Of a DNA stretch of 64,000 nucleotides, positions 35,985 to 45,955 are shown in pieces. Numbering within the stretch: the stretch's first letter is position 1; the number at the start of each line of letters is the position of its first letter. The stretch lies in contig NZ_JAYEEQ010000017.1 of assembly GCF_034651555.1 (NCBI RefSeq), positions 1 through 64,000 of the forward strand, written 5' to 3'. This stretch comes from Aurantibrevibacter litoralis (GTDB lineage Bacteria; Bacteroidota; Bacteroidia; Flavobacteriales; Flavobacteriaceae). Below the pieces are notes generated by a model. That model was not told where the DNA came from. It did no database searches and was given only the letters and a program-made list of their open reading frames with translations. Made by a program: the position numbers and the translations under genes.

Positions 35985-37314
35985 ACTAGCGCTAATTATT
36001 AAACGCGAATACTTCGCCAAAGTACGCAATAAATCATTTGTAATCATGACCTTCTTAAGTCCAATTCTTATGGTGGGTATGGTGGTACTTATTGCCTTTT
36101 TAACGAAAGTAAATGACGGCGAAAAGCGTATTATTGCCGTACTTAATGATAGCGATTATTTTACCAATGAATTTTTAACAACAGATCATACTTCATTTGT
36201 ACACTTCCGTAAAATTGACTTGGAAAGTGCAAAAGATTCAACGCTTTCTTTGGGTTATTACGGACTGTTGTATATTCCAAACAAAGAAGATTTGGAACAG
36301 GTGGCGCAACACTCCTTTTTTTATACCAAAGAGGCACCCAGTACCATGACGCTAGACAAATTAGAAGCCGTATTTCAAACCAGATTACGCCAACGTCGCC
36401 TCCAAGATTTGGGCGTAACTGCTCAAGATTTTGCAAAAGTAGATCATTCTTTTGCCATAAATTTAGCGACCTTTTCGGGCCAGCAAAACATAAAAGGGAT
36501 TAATGAAATTAAAGCTTTTATTGGGGGTGGATTCGGATATTTAATTATGATGTTTATTATCATCTATGGCGGTTTTGTAATGCGCAGCGTCATCGAAGAA
36601 AAAACAAGCCGTATTATAGAGGTTATTATTTCTTCTGTAAAACCGTTCCAACTGATGTTGGGCAAAATAATAGGAACCTCTTTGGCAGGACTAACTCAAT
36701 TTGCCATTTGGATAGTGTCTGCTAGCTTGCTGCTCACTGTGGTGGTTTTTCTTTTTGACTTAGATCCTTCGGCATTTACGCAAAACCCCGCCATCCCCGG
36801 AGGCGCTATGGGGACGCTGTCTCCTATGCCCTCGGGCAATGAGACTTTGCAATTGTATGCGCAAGAACTATTTCAGATACCGTGGGGCACACTGATAAGT
36901 TTTTTTATAATCTATTTTATCTTGGGATATTTAATCTATAGTTCTATTTATGCGGCTATCGGTGCAGCTGTGGACAATGAAACAGACACCCAACAATTCA
37001 TCTTCCCTATCATACTGCCATTAATGCTTGCCATTTATGTGGGATTCTTTTCTGTATTCGGAAATCCGCATGGTTCTATCGCCGTTGGTTTTTCCCTATT
37101 TCCACTTACCTCCCCCATTGTGATGTTAATGAGACTCCCCGGTGGTATTGGCGAAGGAGGGGTACCTGTTTGGCAAATTGCAACATCTCTTGCCTTGTTG
37201 GTACTTACGTTTATAGGTATTGTGTGGTTAGCGGCCAAAATTTACAGCGTCGGAATTTTAATGTACGGGAAAAAACCAAGTTACAAGGAATTGGTTAAAT
37301 GGTTAAAATATTGA
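35977..37314 (+). CDS. ABC-2 type permease (NatB-like)
   Basis: 445-residue membrane partner of the preceding ATPase. An N-terminal helix (SFVIMTFLSPILMVGMVVLI) is followed by a large periplasmic domain (about 45-170). Five or six C-terminal helices follow, starting near VIEEKTSRIIEVIISSVKPF, the ABC-2 signature. The ATG at 35977 (MSKLALIIKREYF) is chosen over an upstream in-frame start inside the ATPase gene. Only 1 bp separates it from the mscS-like gene. Confidence 0.92.
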   Translation: MSKLALIIKREYFAKVRNKSFVIMTFLSPILMVGMVVLIAFLTKVNDGEKRIIAVLNDSDYFTNEFLTTDHTSFVHFRKIDLESAKDSTLSLGYYGLLYIPNKEDLEQVAQHSFFYTKEAPSTMTLDKLEAVFQTRLRQRRLQDLGVTAQDFAKVDHSFAINLATFSGQQNIKGINEIKAFIGGGFGYLIMMFIIIYGGFVMRSVIEEKTSRIIEVIISSVKPFQLMLGKIIGTSLAGLTQFAIWIVSASLLLTVVVFLFDLDPSAFTQNPAIPGGAMGTLSPMPSGNETLQLYAQELFQIPWGTLISFFIIYFILGYLIYSSIYAAIGAAVDNETDTQQFIFPIILPLMLAIYVGFFSVFGNPHGSIAVGFSLFPLTSPIVMLMRLPGGIGEGGVPVWQIATSLALLVLTFIGIVWLAAKIYSVGILMYGKKPSYKELVKWLKY

Positions 37315-37315
37315 T

Positions 37316-38161
37316 ATGGAAGAATTTAAAAACATCCTAAATGGCCTTGGTGAGATTTTGTCCTATAAAATATATCAAAGTGAAGCGATATACATATCAA
37401 TAACCACGCTTATTGCCCTAATAGTATCATTGGTGGTGATAACCTTTTTGCTCAAGGTAGTACGCAAACTGGTTACTTCAAAACTGCCTGATGACGACAA
37501 AAATAAGTTCGTAAGTATTTTCGGTTTTCTTAAATATCTGCTGTATCTCATTGTAGTAGCCGTGGTATTGCATACTTCCGGAATAAATTTAACGGTATTC
37601 TTAACGGCTTCTGCCGCTCTTTTTGTGGGTCTCGGCTTTGCCTTACAATATTTGTTTCAGGATATTATTTCGGGAATACTTATTATTCTAGATCAGTCGC
37701 TTCATGTGGGCGATGTTATTGAAGTTGAAAATAAAATAGGGCGTGTTTTTGAGATTCGACTGAGAACGACCCGAGCTATTACCCGAGATGATAAGGTACT
37801 TGTAATTCCCAATCATATATTTTTAACAGACAGTATTTTTAATTATACGCAAAATCATAGAACTACTAGAGAATCGGTAAAGGTGGGTGTGGCCTATGGT
37901 AGCAACGTACAGCTCGTTACAAAGATTTTGGAGGAAGTGGCTCTAAGCCAAAAAGGCGCCTTAAAAAATCCTAAACCGTTTGTGCTTTTTGATGATTTCG
38001 GAGATTCTGCACTGCTGTTTTCAGTTCATTTCCATATTACAGATAGTTTTTTAGATCCCAGAATAAAAAGTGAAATGCGCTATAAAATTGATGCAAAATT
38101 CCGTGAAAATAACATCGCCATCCCCTTTCCGCAACGAGATGTACATCTGTACAGCAAATAA
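37316..38161 (+). CDS. Mechanosensitive ion channel family protein (MscS-type)
   Basis: 281 residues. Three N-terminal helices, the last being the pore-lining TM3 (FVGLGFALQYLFQDIISGIL), then the cytoplasmic beta domain (LHVGDVIEVENKIGRV, VIPNHIFLTDSIFNY) and a C-terminal alpha/beta part. It opens under hypo-osmotic tension. Same operon as the ABC exporter by spacing. Confidence 0.93.
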   Translation: MEEFKNILNGLGEILSYKIYQSEAIYISITTLIALIVSLVVITFLLKVVRKLVTSKLPDDDKNKFVSIFGFLKYLLYLIVVAVVLHTSGINLTVFLTASAALFVGLGFALQYLFQDIISGILIILDQSLHVGDVIEVENKIGRVFEIRLRTTRAITRDDKVLVIPNHIFLTDSIFNYTQNHRTTRESVKVGVAYGSNVQLVTKILEEVALSQKGALKNPKPFVLFDDFGDSALLFSVHFHITDSFLDPRIKSEMRYKIDAKFRENNIAIPFPQRDVHLYSK

Positions 38162-38247
38162 ACTTATGTTAAAGTTAGGGCGAAAATCCGTGGAAGCGGT
38201 TTCTAGGAATTACTTTAACGGGTTTTTGTTACAGGGTAGTTTTTTAA

Positions 38248-39135
38248 GTGCTAAAGAATACGAATTTGAAGAGAGGCATAGCTGTATTAATCCTTAGTGT
38301 GTTTGCCCTAGTGTCATGCTTTGGTCAAAGTCCGGATATTTTTAGGATAGAGTATATGACTATGCCGCGAAATGCAAGTGATGTGGGGATTACCCGGGTT
38401 AAAGTGCTGGGCAACCTTCCGCTTAAAGGCAAGTCCGAACATTTTTTTGTGGTGGGGTTTGATTATAGTGGTATTTCGTATGATATAGGCAGAGAAGTGC
38501 CATTTGATGACCGTGCGTTGGATGCGTTGCACATCATAGATATCAATGTGGCATATGTGTACAAATGGAATGCCGATTGGCGGTTTATAGGGGTAATAAC
38601 ACCCCGTATGGCGTCCGATTTTAGCGTGGGATGGCGTAACGATAATCTCAATTTAAACATGACCTTTGGTGCGTTTAAGGATAAAAAGGATGTGGATAAG
38701 CCCTATAAGTTCGTCATAGGCCTAGCCTTTAATTCGGCGGCTATTGTCCGAATTCCGTTACCAGTTATCTTTTATGAGAAGGAATTTCATCCCAATTGGA
38801 CGTATACGGTGGGAGTGCCAAAGACCGGTTTGAAACATATCCTGAAAAAAAAGCATTGGCTGCAAGCTGAAGCCATACTCGATGGGCATTTTGTGAATAT
38901 TCAGAACAACATCGCCATACCCGGCGCTAACAGTGCATCCGCAGCCTCATCTATAACCATATTGGCCAATTTAGGGTATCAGTATAAGTTTAACAAAGAT
39001 TTTTCGGTGTATAGCTTTTTTGGACGTACATTATGGCAAGACGGTACCTTGCGAGATAGTAATAGGTCCGGCGTTTTTGCGTTGAATAAAGAACCGAGTT
39101 TTTATTTTAGAACCGGTTTTAGAATAGGAATATAA
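38248..39135 (+). CDS. Outer-membrane beta-barrel protein (DUF6268-like)
   Basis: 295 residues with a signal peptide (IAVLILSVFALVSCFG) and alternating beta strands through to a terminal aromatic-rich strand (FYFRTGFRIGI). Probably a small outer-membrane barrel; the DUF assignment is from recollection. A GTG start at 38248 is used; a TTG at 38266 is an alternative. It lies 12 bp upstream of a response regulator and may be cotranscribed with it. Confidence 0.75.
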   Translation: MLKNTNLKRGIAVLILSVFALVSCFGQSPDIFRIEYMTMPRNASDVGITRVKVLGNLPLKGKSEHFFVVGFDYSGISYDIGREVPFDDRALDALHIIDINVAYVYKWNADWRFIGVITPRMASDFSVGWRNDNLNLNMTFGAFKDKKDVDKPYKFVIGLAFNSAAIVRIPLPVIFYEKEFHPNWTYTVGVPKTGLKHILKKKHWLQAEAILDGHFVNIQNNIAIPGANSASAASSITILANLGYQYKFNKDFSVYSFFGRTLWQDGTLRDSNRSGVFALNKEPSFYFRTGFRIGI

Positions 39136-39147
39136 AAAGGATTACGT

Positions 39148-40311
39148 ATGTCAAAGATTTTGGTTATTGAAGATGAAGCTGCTATCCGCCGGGTGTTAGT
39201 GAAAATTCTATCGGAAGAGAATGAATCCTATAACGTAGAAGAAGCAGAGGATGGTGTTAAGGGCTTAGAGGCAATTAAAAAGGACGATTTTGATTTGGTG
39301 CTGTGCGATATTAAAATGCCTAAAACGGATGGGGTAGAGGTGCTGGTGGCTGCAAAAAAAATAAAGCCGGAGATACCCTTTATTATGATTTCCGGTCATG
39401 GCGATTTAGAGACGGCCGTGCAGACTATGCGGTTGGGCGCTTTCGACTATATTTCAAAACCGCCCGATCTAAATCGACTCCTTACTACGGTGCGAAATGC
39501 CCTAGATCGGAACGATTTAGTCATTCAAAATAAAAACCTGAAGAAAAAGGTGAGTAAGAACTATGAAATGATCGGCACAAGTCCCGAAATTAGTACTATT
39601 AAGGATATTATTGAAAAAGTGGCTCCTACAGATGCGCGTGTACTTATTACCGGGTCTAATGGTACCGGTAAAGAATTAGTTGCGCATTGGATTCATGAAA
39701 AGAGTGAGCGTAATAATGGTCCTTTTATTGAAGTAAATTGTGCTGCCATTCCTTCCGAACTTATAGAAAGTGAACTGTTTGGTCATGTTAAAGGTGCATT
39801 TACCTCGGCAGTGAAAGATAGGGCCGGTAAGTTTGAGGCCGCCAATGACGGCACTATTTTTTTGGATGAAATTGGCGATATGAGTCTTTCTGCCCAAGCC
39901 AAAGTGCTTCGGGTGCTGCAAGAAAATAAAATCTCTAGAGTAGGAACCGATAAGGATATAAAAGTGGATGTCCGGATTGTAGCAGCTACAAATAAAGATT
40001 TAAAAAAGGAAATAGAGGCAGGTTGTTTTCGCGAAGATCTGTACCATCGTTTGGCAGTTATTCTTATAAAAGTACCTGCACTAAACGAAAGAAGGGACGA
40101 CATCCCCTTGCTCATTTCTCATTTTGCTCAGAAAATTGCCCACGAACAGGGTAGTGCACCTAAATCTTTTTCGGATGCCGCTATTTCGCTGTTGAAAAGT
40201 TACGATTGGACCGGCAACATTAGGGAATTGCGTAATGTGGTAGAGCGGCTTATAATTTTGGGAGGTATGGAAGTTACGGAAGATGACGTTCGGTTGTTTG
40301 CAAGTAAATGA
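39148..40311 (+). CDS. Sigma-54-type response regulator without HTH
   Basis: 387 residues: receiver domain (about 1-120, phosphoacceptor Asp in LVLCDIKMP) and an AAA+ domain (Walker A ITGSNGTGKELVAHW, Walker B GTIFLDEIGDM, arginine finger region FREDLYHRLAV). The sigma-54 contact loop reads GAFTSA rather than GAFTGA. The protein ends right after the AAA+ lid (VTEDDVRLFASK), with no Fis-type DNA-binding helix. It may act from solution or through partners. No sensor kinase is adjacent. Confidence 0.93.
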   Translation: MSKILVIEDEAAIRRVLVKILSEENESYNVEEAEDGVKGLEAIKKDDFDLVLCDIKMPKTDGVEVLVAAKKIKPEIPFIMISGHGDLETAVQTMRLGAFDYISKPPDLNRLLTTVRNALDRNDLVIQNKNLKKKVSKNYEMIGTSPEISTIKDIIEKVAPTDARVLITGSNGTGKELVAHWIHEKSERNNGPFIEVNCAAIPSELIESELFGHVKGAFTSAVKDRAGKFEAANDGTIFLDEIGDMSLSAQAKVLRVLQENKISRVGTDKDIKVDVRIVAATNKDLKKEIEAGCFREDLYHRLAVILIKVPALNERRDDIPLLISHFAQKIAHEQGSAPKSFSDAAISLLKSYDWTGNIRELRNVVERLIILGGMEVTEDDVRLFASK

Positions 40312-40365
40312 ATTCTTTATGTCTCCTAATTGTTAGGGTAAGAAATCTTCACTTTTCAAGAAGAC

Positions 40366-41064
40366 CTAATTGGGACACTCGCCCAGTTTTGTAAGAGCGG
40401 CTGCCGTAATTTTTCGGGTTTTTAAATAATAATATTTTTTACCCTCACTAAGCTCGGGCTTCAACAACTGTTGCTCACAGTTTCGTTCTATTCGCTTCGC
40501 AAATTCGTGTGCTTTTTTACAGTCTGCCGTGGTTATTACTTCATCTAGAGAATTTTCAAATTTTTCCAAACTTAGATCTATTTTTTGTTGCAGTGCTTTG
40601 GATGTGATTCCTTTCGTTTTGGAGGGTAAAAGAGCCGGTTCACTACTGTCTTTAGTGTTCAAAACCAAACTGTCCGAGCTGTAATGCTCTTCGTGTAAAT
40701 CGTGTTCATAAATCGCTTCTATACTGCCTTCTACATTTTCAACTACACGTTGCAGTACCAATTTAGTTGCACTCAAAGACTGCACCTTTGTGGCAATCTT
40801 TAGGTCTTCTAACCCAATGCCAATTAAGGTACTGGCGTATTTGCAGCCACAAGAATTTAGTTGTTCTTTCGATTTCTCTATGGCATTTAAGGCCTTGTAT
40901 GCAAAAAAGCGGGACATATTAATGTCTTCCGTTTCTAAAGCCTTCAGTGTTTGTGTTTTTACAAAACTAAGATTAGAACCTGCATATTCGCAAGCGCTAC
41001 TGTTCCTAAAGGCACTTAAGAAAAGACCCGAAACCACAAGACAGCATACACTAAAAGTTTTCAT
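40366..41064 (-). CDS. Hypothetical secreted protein
   Basis: 232 residues with a signal peptide (FSVCCLVVSGLFLSAF), mostly helical, with several cysteines (NSCGCKYAS, TADCKKAHE, NCEQQ, LGECPN) that could form disulfides in the periplasm. No domain recognised. Convergent with the response regulator, divergent from PPK2. Confidence 0.75.
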   Translation of the reverse strand: MKTFSVCCLVVSGLFLSAFRNSSACEYAGSNLSFVKTQTLKALETEDINMSRFFAYKALNAIEKSKEQLNSCGCKYASTLIGIGLEDLKIATKVQSLSATKLVLQRVVENVEGSIEAIYEHDLHEEHYSSDSLVLNTKDSSEPALLPSKTKGITSKALQQKIDLSLEKFENSLDEVITTADCKKAHEFAKRIERNCEQQLLKPELSEGKKYYYLKTRKITAAALTKLGECPN

Positions 41065-41249
41065 GAAGTAGGTATTTTACGACTCGATTTAGGATGAAAG
41101 TCACGCATAAAGATAGGTGCCCATACTTGTTTCCCCATATTTATTCGTTTAACTACCTTTCAAAAAGGGTATGTGGTTAAAAATGAAAACTTTTGGCAAT
41201 ACGCATATTTTGTTTGACCTTCGTAAGCATAAACGGTTAAAGGATTGAA

Positions 41250-42137
41250 ATGAAAGTACTAAATACAAACTCTTACAGAGCCACCGAGTCTTTTCAGTTG
41301 GCCGATCATCCTACCAACGATGACTTGGGCGCTTCAGAAAAAAAACTTGAGAAGCATTTAGAAAAAGTGAGAACGGAATTGGGGCAATTTCAAGACGTAC
41401 TTTATGCTCACGCAAAGTATAGCGTGCTTATTTGTTTGCAGGGCATGGACACTTCCGGAAAGGATAGTCTTATTCGGGAGGTTTTTAAAGACTTTAATGT
41501 TCGGGGTGTGGTAGTACACAGTTTTAAAGTACCTACCGCTCTAGAACTTAAACACGATTATTTGTGGCGGCATTATATAGCACTTCCGGAAAAAGGGAAA
41601 TTCGGTGTTTTTAATAGAACTCATTATGAAAATGTTTTGGTTGCCAGAGTGCATCCGGAGTATATTATGGCAGAACATATACCCGGAGTGCATGGTGTTT
41701 CTGATATTGATCAGGCATTTTGGGAGAGGCGTTTTGAACAAATTAATAATTTTGAAAAGCATTTGGCCGACAACGGCACCATCATTTTTAAATTTTTTCT
41801 AAACCTCTCGTTAGAAGAGCAGCGGTTGCGGTTACTACGGCGTTTGGAATTGCAGGAAAAAAACTGGAAATTTTCCTCGGGAGATTTAAAAGAACGTAAA
41901 TTGTGGCCCGAATATCAGAAATGTTATGAGGAAGCCATTCGCAAAACATCCAAACCTCATGCCCCTTGGTTTGTGATCCCGGCAGATACCAAGGAAGCAG
42001 CTCGGGTCATTGTGGCCTCTATTCTGCTTAAAGAGTTAAAAAAATACAAAGATATTGCTGAACCTGAGTTAGACGATAAAATAAAGGCTAATTTAGAAGA
42101 GTATAAAAAACAGTTAGAGAACGAAAAAAATGCATAA
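41250..42137 (+). CDS. ppk2: PPK2-family polyphosphate:nucleotide phosphotransferase
   Basis: 295-residue cytoplasmic enzyme using polyphosphate to phosphorylate nucleotides (AMP or ADP). The Walker A-like loop LQGMDTSGKDSLIREV, the lid FNRTHYENVLVARV and the Walker B-like region are present. HAPWFVIPADTKEAARVIVA is the C-terminal signature. Overlaps the following peptidase gene by 8 bp. Confidence 0.94.
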   Translation: MKVLNTNSYRATESFQLADHPTNDDLGASEKKLEKHLEKVRTELGQFQDVLYAHAKYSVLICLQGMDTSGKDSLIREVFKDFNVRGVVVHSFKVPTALELKHDYLWRHYIALPEKGKFGVFNRTHYENVLVARVHPEYIMAEHIPGVHGVSDIDQAFWERRFEQINNFEKHLADNGTIIFKFFLNLSLEEQRLRLLRRLELQEKNWKFSSGDLKERKLWPEYQKCYEEAIRKTSKPHAPWFVIPADTKEAARVIVASILLKELKKYKDIAEPELDDKIKANLEEYKKQLENEKNA

Positions 42138-43521
42138 GATTACCATTGCCTTACTTTTCATTGCCCTTCAGAGTTTGGCTCAAACCAATGATGAAAAACA
42201 GATAAAATCCTTGTACCATGCTGCACTTAGTCAAGGAAAGGCGTACGATTGGTTAAATCATTTATCGAATCAAATAGGAGGTAGACTCTCCGGTTCCATA
42301 CAGGCGCAACAGGCCATAGACTACACCAAAGCACAACTGGAAACACTAGGTTTGGATAAGGTGTGGCTACAACCTGTTATGGTTCCCAAATGGGTACGAG
42401 GAACTCCGGAGTTTGCCTATATAGAGAGTGATTCGGGTTTAACCAACAATGTGCCTATTGCAGCCTTGGGAGGATCTGTGGCAACCCCATCGGGAGGTAT
42501 AAAAGCAAATGTTATTGAAGTGCAATCTCTAGAAGAACTCAACTCACTAGGACGTCAAAAAATAGAAGGTAAAATCGTCTTTTTCAATAGACCGATGGAT
42601 CCTAGCTTAATTAATACGTTTCAGGCTTATTCCGCTGCGGTAGACCAACGTGCAAGCGGAGCGGTTGAGGCTGCCAAGTATGGTGCGGTAGGGGTTATTG
42701 TGCGCTCTTTAAATCTGCGTTTAGACGATTTTCCGCATACGGGCGCAATGAATTATGGTGATACTCTAGAGAAAGACCGGATTCCGGCTGCGGCCATTAG
42801 CACCAATGGGGCGGAATTATTGAGTACTACCCTAAAATTAAACCCCAACATTAAATTCTTTTTTACGCAATCGTGCAGATCATTTGCAGACGTAAAGTCG
42901 TATAATGTCATTGGTGAGATAAAAGGAAGCACGCATCCCGAAGAAATTATAGTGGTGGGTGCACATTTGGATTCTTGGGATCTTGGAGACGGCGCACATG
43001 ATGACGGGGCAGGTTGTGTACAAAGTATGGAAGTGCTTCGGCTTTTAAAACTTTCGGGATATACGCCTAAGCGTACCCTAAGGGTCGTTTTATTTATGAA
43101 TGAAGAAAATGGTCTAAGAGGAGGGCATGCGTATGCCGCAGACGCTAAAAAGAAAAATGAAAATCATATTTTAGCCTTAGAGAGTGATTCCGGAGGGTTT
43201 AGTCCAAGAGGGTTTTCTTTTGATACTTCCAAAGAGCGTTTTGAACAATTTTTGAGATGGAAACCGCTTTTTGAACCCTATTTGGTGCATTCGTTCACCC
43301 TTGGGGGGAGTGGTGCAGATATTGGACCTTTAAAAAACGGTTCTACTGTGTTAGCCGGTTTGCGACCCGATTCGCAGCGCTATTTTGATCATCATCACTC
43401 GGCCAATGATACTTTTTCACAGATCAACCGAAGAGAACTGGAATTGGGTGCCGCTACCATGGCAAGTTTAATCTATCTAGTGGATACCTACGGTATTTTA
43501 GAGCCTTCAGTTTCAAAATAA
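42130..43521 (+). CDS. M28 family metallopeptidase
   Basis: 463 residues with a signal peptide (ITIALLFIALQSLAQ), so periplasmic or secreted. A PA-type insertion is followed by the M28 aminopeptidase/carboxypeptidase-Q-like domain. Zinc ligands are visible: GAHLDSWDLGDGAHDDGAG (His, Asp), NEEN (catalytic Glu pair), LESDSGGF (Asp) and HHSANDTF (His). The start codon lies within the end of ppk2. Confidence 0.94.
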   Translation: MHKITIALLFIALQSLAQTNDEKQIKSLYHAALSQGKAYDWLNHLSNQIGGRLSGSIQAQQAIDYTKAQLETLGLDKVWLQPVMVPKWVRGTPEFAYIESDSGLTNNVPIAALGGSVATPSGGIKANVIEVQSLEELNSLGRQKIEGKIVFFNRPMDPSLINTFQAYSAAVDQRASGAVEAAKYGAVGVIVRSLNLRLDDFPHTGAMNYGDTLEKDRIPAAAISTNGAELLSTTLKLNPNIKFFFTQSCRSFADVKSYNVIGEIKGSTHPEEIIVVGAHLDSWDLGDGAHDDGAGCVQSMEVLRLLKLSGYTPKRTLRVVLFMNEENGLRGGHAYAADAKKKNENHILALESDSGGFSPRGFSFDTSKERFEQFLRWKPLFEPYLVHSFTLGGSGADIGPLKNGSTVLAGLRPDSQRYFDHHHSANDTFSQINRRELELGAATMASLIYLVDTYGILEPSVSK

Positions 43522-43859
43522 TCCATAAGAATTTAGGTACAACTACAGGTTGCGAAGTTCCATTTTTTGAACTTTCGTTACAGGTCAAGAGTCATCTAGA
43601 TTACGGAATCACTTGAACTGCCCATTTCGGATTAACCGAACTGCCGTTATTGCCTTTTTGTTGGCAGATAGTGGAAAATGATTCTACAATACCCCCATAA
43701 AAATCGTTTTTCTATAATCGTAGAAGCGGTATCTTAAAAAATTACAAAAAAGTATTTGGATAATGCGGAATCATTTTTGTTTATAATGAACTTGGTAATG
43801 GCACTTACAAAACGGATGTAATCAACCCATTCATGCACACAGATGATGCTCTTTTGGTT
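43522..43859. other. Intergenic region, nothing recognised
   Basis: About 340 bp after the M28 gene; no coding frame or clear hairpin, leading into repeat copy 2. Confidence 0.4.
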
Positions 43860-44078
43860 CAATCTAAAGATTCCCCGACCCTTGGGTTGGAGTTTCCTAT
43901 TTATCGCTCCTTTGGAGAGGTCGGAACTGCCTTTTTGCAGTTCCGGGTGAGGTAAAATACAACATTTCGGTTTTTGGCACAAAGACCAAAATGAAACTAG
44001 CGCAATCCGTACTGAGCGCAGTAGAAGTATACCCCTATGGCTTACCTCGGGGATAGTCAGTTTCAAGAAATTTTTTAT
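43860..44078. repeat. Dispersed structured intergenic repeat, copy 2
   Basis: Same length and hairpin set as copy 1, including the 24-nt REP-like insert. It is the most diverged of the four (for example ACTAGCGCAATCC where copy 1 has ACTGGCGAAACCC). Confidence 0.85.
44009..44030. repeat. REP-like module inside repeat copy 2
   Basis: GTACTGAGCGCAGTAGAAGTAT; same site within the large repeat as in copy 1. Confidence 0.65.
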
Positions 44079-44194
44079 TTTTAAAGAACGGAGCAATGCC
44101 GTTAATAAACAGAAGAAGGATAGCAACACAAAAAAGTGGATCCAACATCACAGAACACGCACTTCATCTTATATTTAATTGCCAAAATAGGGTG

Positions 44195-45544
44195 CTACAC
44201 CCTAGGTAATTCCCAATTGTTTTGGTAGTTGGCATTTAAAAATTTGTTTGCGCTTTCATCTGTAAATTTACCTTTAGCAGCATCCCAATAGATACGGTTT
44301 CCTGTTTTAAAGGCTACATTGCCCATATGGCACACTAATGCGGCATCGTAACCTACTTGTATTGGTCCTTTTAGGATTGTAGTATCCCGGCTTTTTACCG
44401 CTTCAATAAAGTTTGCCGTATGTAAATCCAAACCATTACCTTGGTTTTGTTGCAGCGGAACAGACTCCATTCGTTTACCCGGCTCTTCACCCCACCCTTT
44501 GAACACATTTTCCGAAATTACCTCCCAGCCATTGCGATCTAAGACCAAAGTGCCGTTGTTTCCTATGAAGGCAATCCCATGGTTGCGCCCGTAATTTCCA
44601 CCATCAATGCCAGTGGCGTGTTCCCAAAGGATGGAGAATTCATCATATTCGTACACAGTTTGCAACGTATCGGGTGTTTCGGCGGCATCATTGGGATACG
44701 CAAATTTTCCACCTAGCGCCATTACAGATTTCGGAGTAGCGGCTTTCATTCCATACAAGGCATAATCCATGAGGTGAACCCCCCAATCGGTCATTAGTCC
44801 GCCCGCATAATCCCAATACCATCTAAAATTAAAATGAAAACGGTTGGGATTAAAAGGTCGTTTGGGAGCCGGGCCAAGCCACATGTCGTAATCTACCCCG
44901 GCGGGGACGGGAGCATCGGGTATCTGAGGAATAGAGGCCATCCAGCCCTGATACGCCCAAGCCTTAGCCAAACGAATATTGCCTAATTGCCCAGAATGCA
45001 CAAAATTAATGGCATCTACAAAATGTGGCTGGCTTCTTTGCCACTGCCCAATTTGAACCATACGGTCGCTACCCTGCACCATTTTAAGCATTACATTAGA
45101 TTCTTCTATGGAATTGGCAATCGGCTTTTCACAATACACATCTTTTCCGGCTTGTAGAGCATGGATAAGTTGCAAACAATGCCAATGATCTGGAGAGCCA
45201 ATAATAACCACATCGACATCCTTGTTTTCTAATAATTTACGGTAATCGCGATACCATATTGGCTTTGGAATACCGGCCTTTTCCAAATCTGCAGTACGCT
45301 GGGTAAGTACGTTTTCATCAACATCGCACAGGGCTATAACTGAGATTTCACTCATTTTTAGCATGGAGCTAAGGTCACTAAACCCCATTCCTTTACACCC
45401 AATTAAACCCACGTTAATACGGTCATTGGCACTTACTTTTTTTCGTAACGTAGCCAATAGTTCCATAGGAAAGAGAAAAGATGTTCCGGCACCTAAAAGA
45501 GCCAAGGAACTATTTTTAACGAATATTCTTCTACTAGAACGCAT
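44195..45544 (-). CDS. Gfo/Idh/MocA family oxidoreductase, exported
   Basis: 449 residues. The N-terminus SSRRIFVKNSSLALLGAG is a Tat-like signal. The Rossmann fold follows (VGLIGCKGMG, VIALCDVD) with the conserved EKP motif in DVYCEKPIANS. Then the C-terminal substrate domain (GGLMTDWGVHLMDYALYG). Periplasmic members of this type act on sugars or related compounds with tightly bound NAD(P); substrate unknown. Monocistronic. Confidence 0.92.
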   Translation of the reverse strand: MRSSRRIFVKNSSLALLGAGTSFLFPMELLATLRKKVSANDRINVGLIGCKGMGFSDLSSMLKMSEISVIALCDVDENVLTQRTADLEKAGIPKPIWYRDYRKLLENKDVDVVIIGSPDHWHCLQLIHALQAGKDVYCEKPIANSIEESNVMLKMVQGSDRMVQIGQWQRSQPHFVDAINFVHSGQLGNIRLAKAWAYQGWMASIPQIPDAPVPAGVDYDMWLGPAPKRPFNPNRFHFNFRWYWDYAGGLMTDWGVHLMDYALYGMKAATPKSVMALGGKFAYPNDAAETPDTLQTVYEYDEFSILWEHATGIDGGNYGRNHGIAFIGNNGTLVLDRNGWEVISENVFKGWGEEPGKRMESVPLQQNQGNGLDLHTANFIEAVKSRDTTILKGPIQVGYDAALVCHMGNVAFKTGNRIYWDAAKGKFTDESANKFLNANYQNNWELPRV

Positions 45545-45602
45545 AACAACCTCTTGTTTAAATTACCGCCTTGAAGATAAGAATTTCTTGAAGATATCGC
45601 AT

Positions 45603-45636
45603 AAAAAAACACCGCATAACATACGGTGTTTTTTTG
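45603..45636. terminator. Intrinsic terminator
   Basis: Stem AAACACCG/CGGTGTTT with A- and T-runs on both sides, downstream of yajC on the minus strand and upstream of the oxidoreductase. Confidence 0.82.
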
Positions 45637-45657
45637 GTATATGTCTTTTTATGAATT

Positions 45658-45945
45658 TTATTTTTTCTCTGGGGCATTCAACTTTTTGCTCAACTCCATA
45701 GAAATGGAAGAGCGATCGAACTTAATTTTGCCGGCCATGGTTTCTAAAATACAGGAAAAATCAGCATCGTTTAAATCTACGATTTTTCCATGCATGCCAC
45801 TTTTGGTAATTACCTTATCCCCTCGTTTTAAGGTATTCATAAAATTCTTTTCTTCTTTTTGACGCTTTCGCTGCGGTAAAATAATGAACACAAAGAAAAC
45901 AACAAAAATTAATATAAGCGGAAGAAACGGATATTGTTCGAACAT
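45658..45945 (-). CDS. yajC: Preprotein translocase subunit YajC
   Basis: 95 residues: one N-terminal helix (LPLILIFVVFFVFIIL), the PQRKRQKE turn and the GDKVITKSGMHGKIVDL SH3-like domain. Accessory subunit of SecDF-YajC. It is 10 bp downstream of the DUF1573 gene, in an apparent nusB-DUF1573-yajC operon. Confidence 0.96.
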   Translation of the reverse strand: MFEQYPFLPLILIFVVFFVFIILPQRKRQKEEKNFMNTLKRGDKVITKSGMHGKIVDLNDADFSCILETMAGKIKFDRSSISMELSKKLNAPEKK

Positions 45946-45955
45946 TGAAGAAGGC

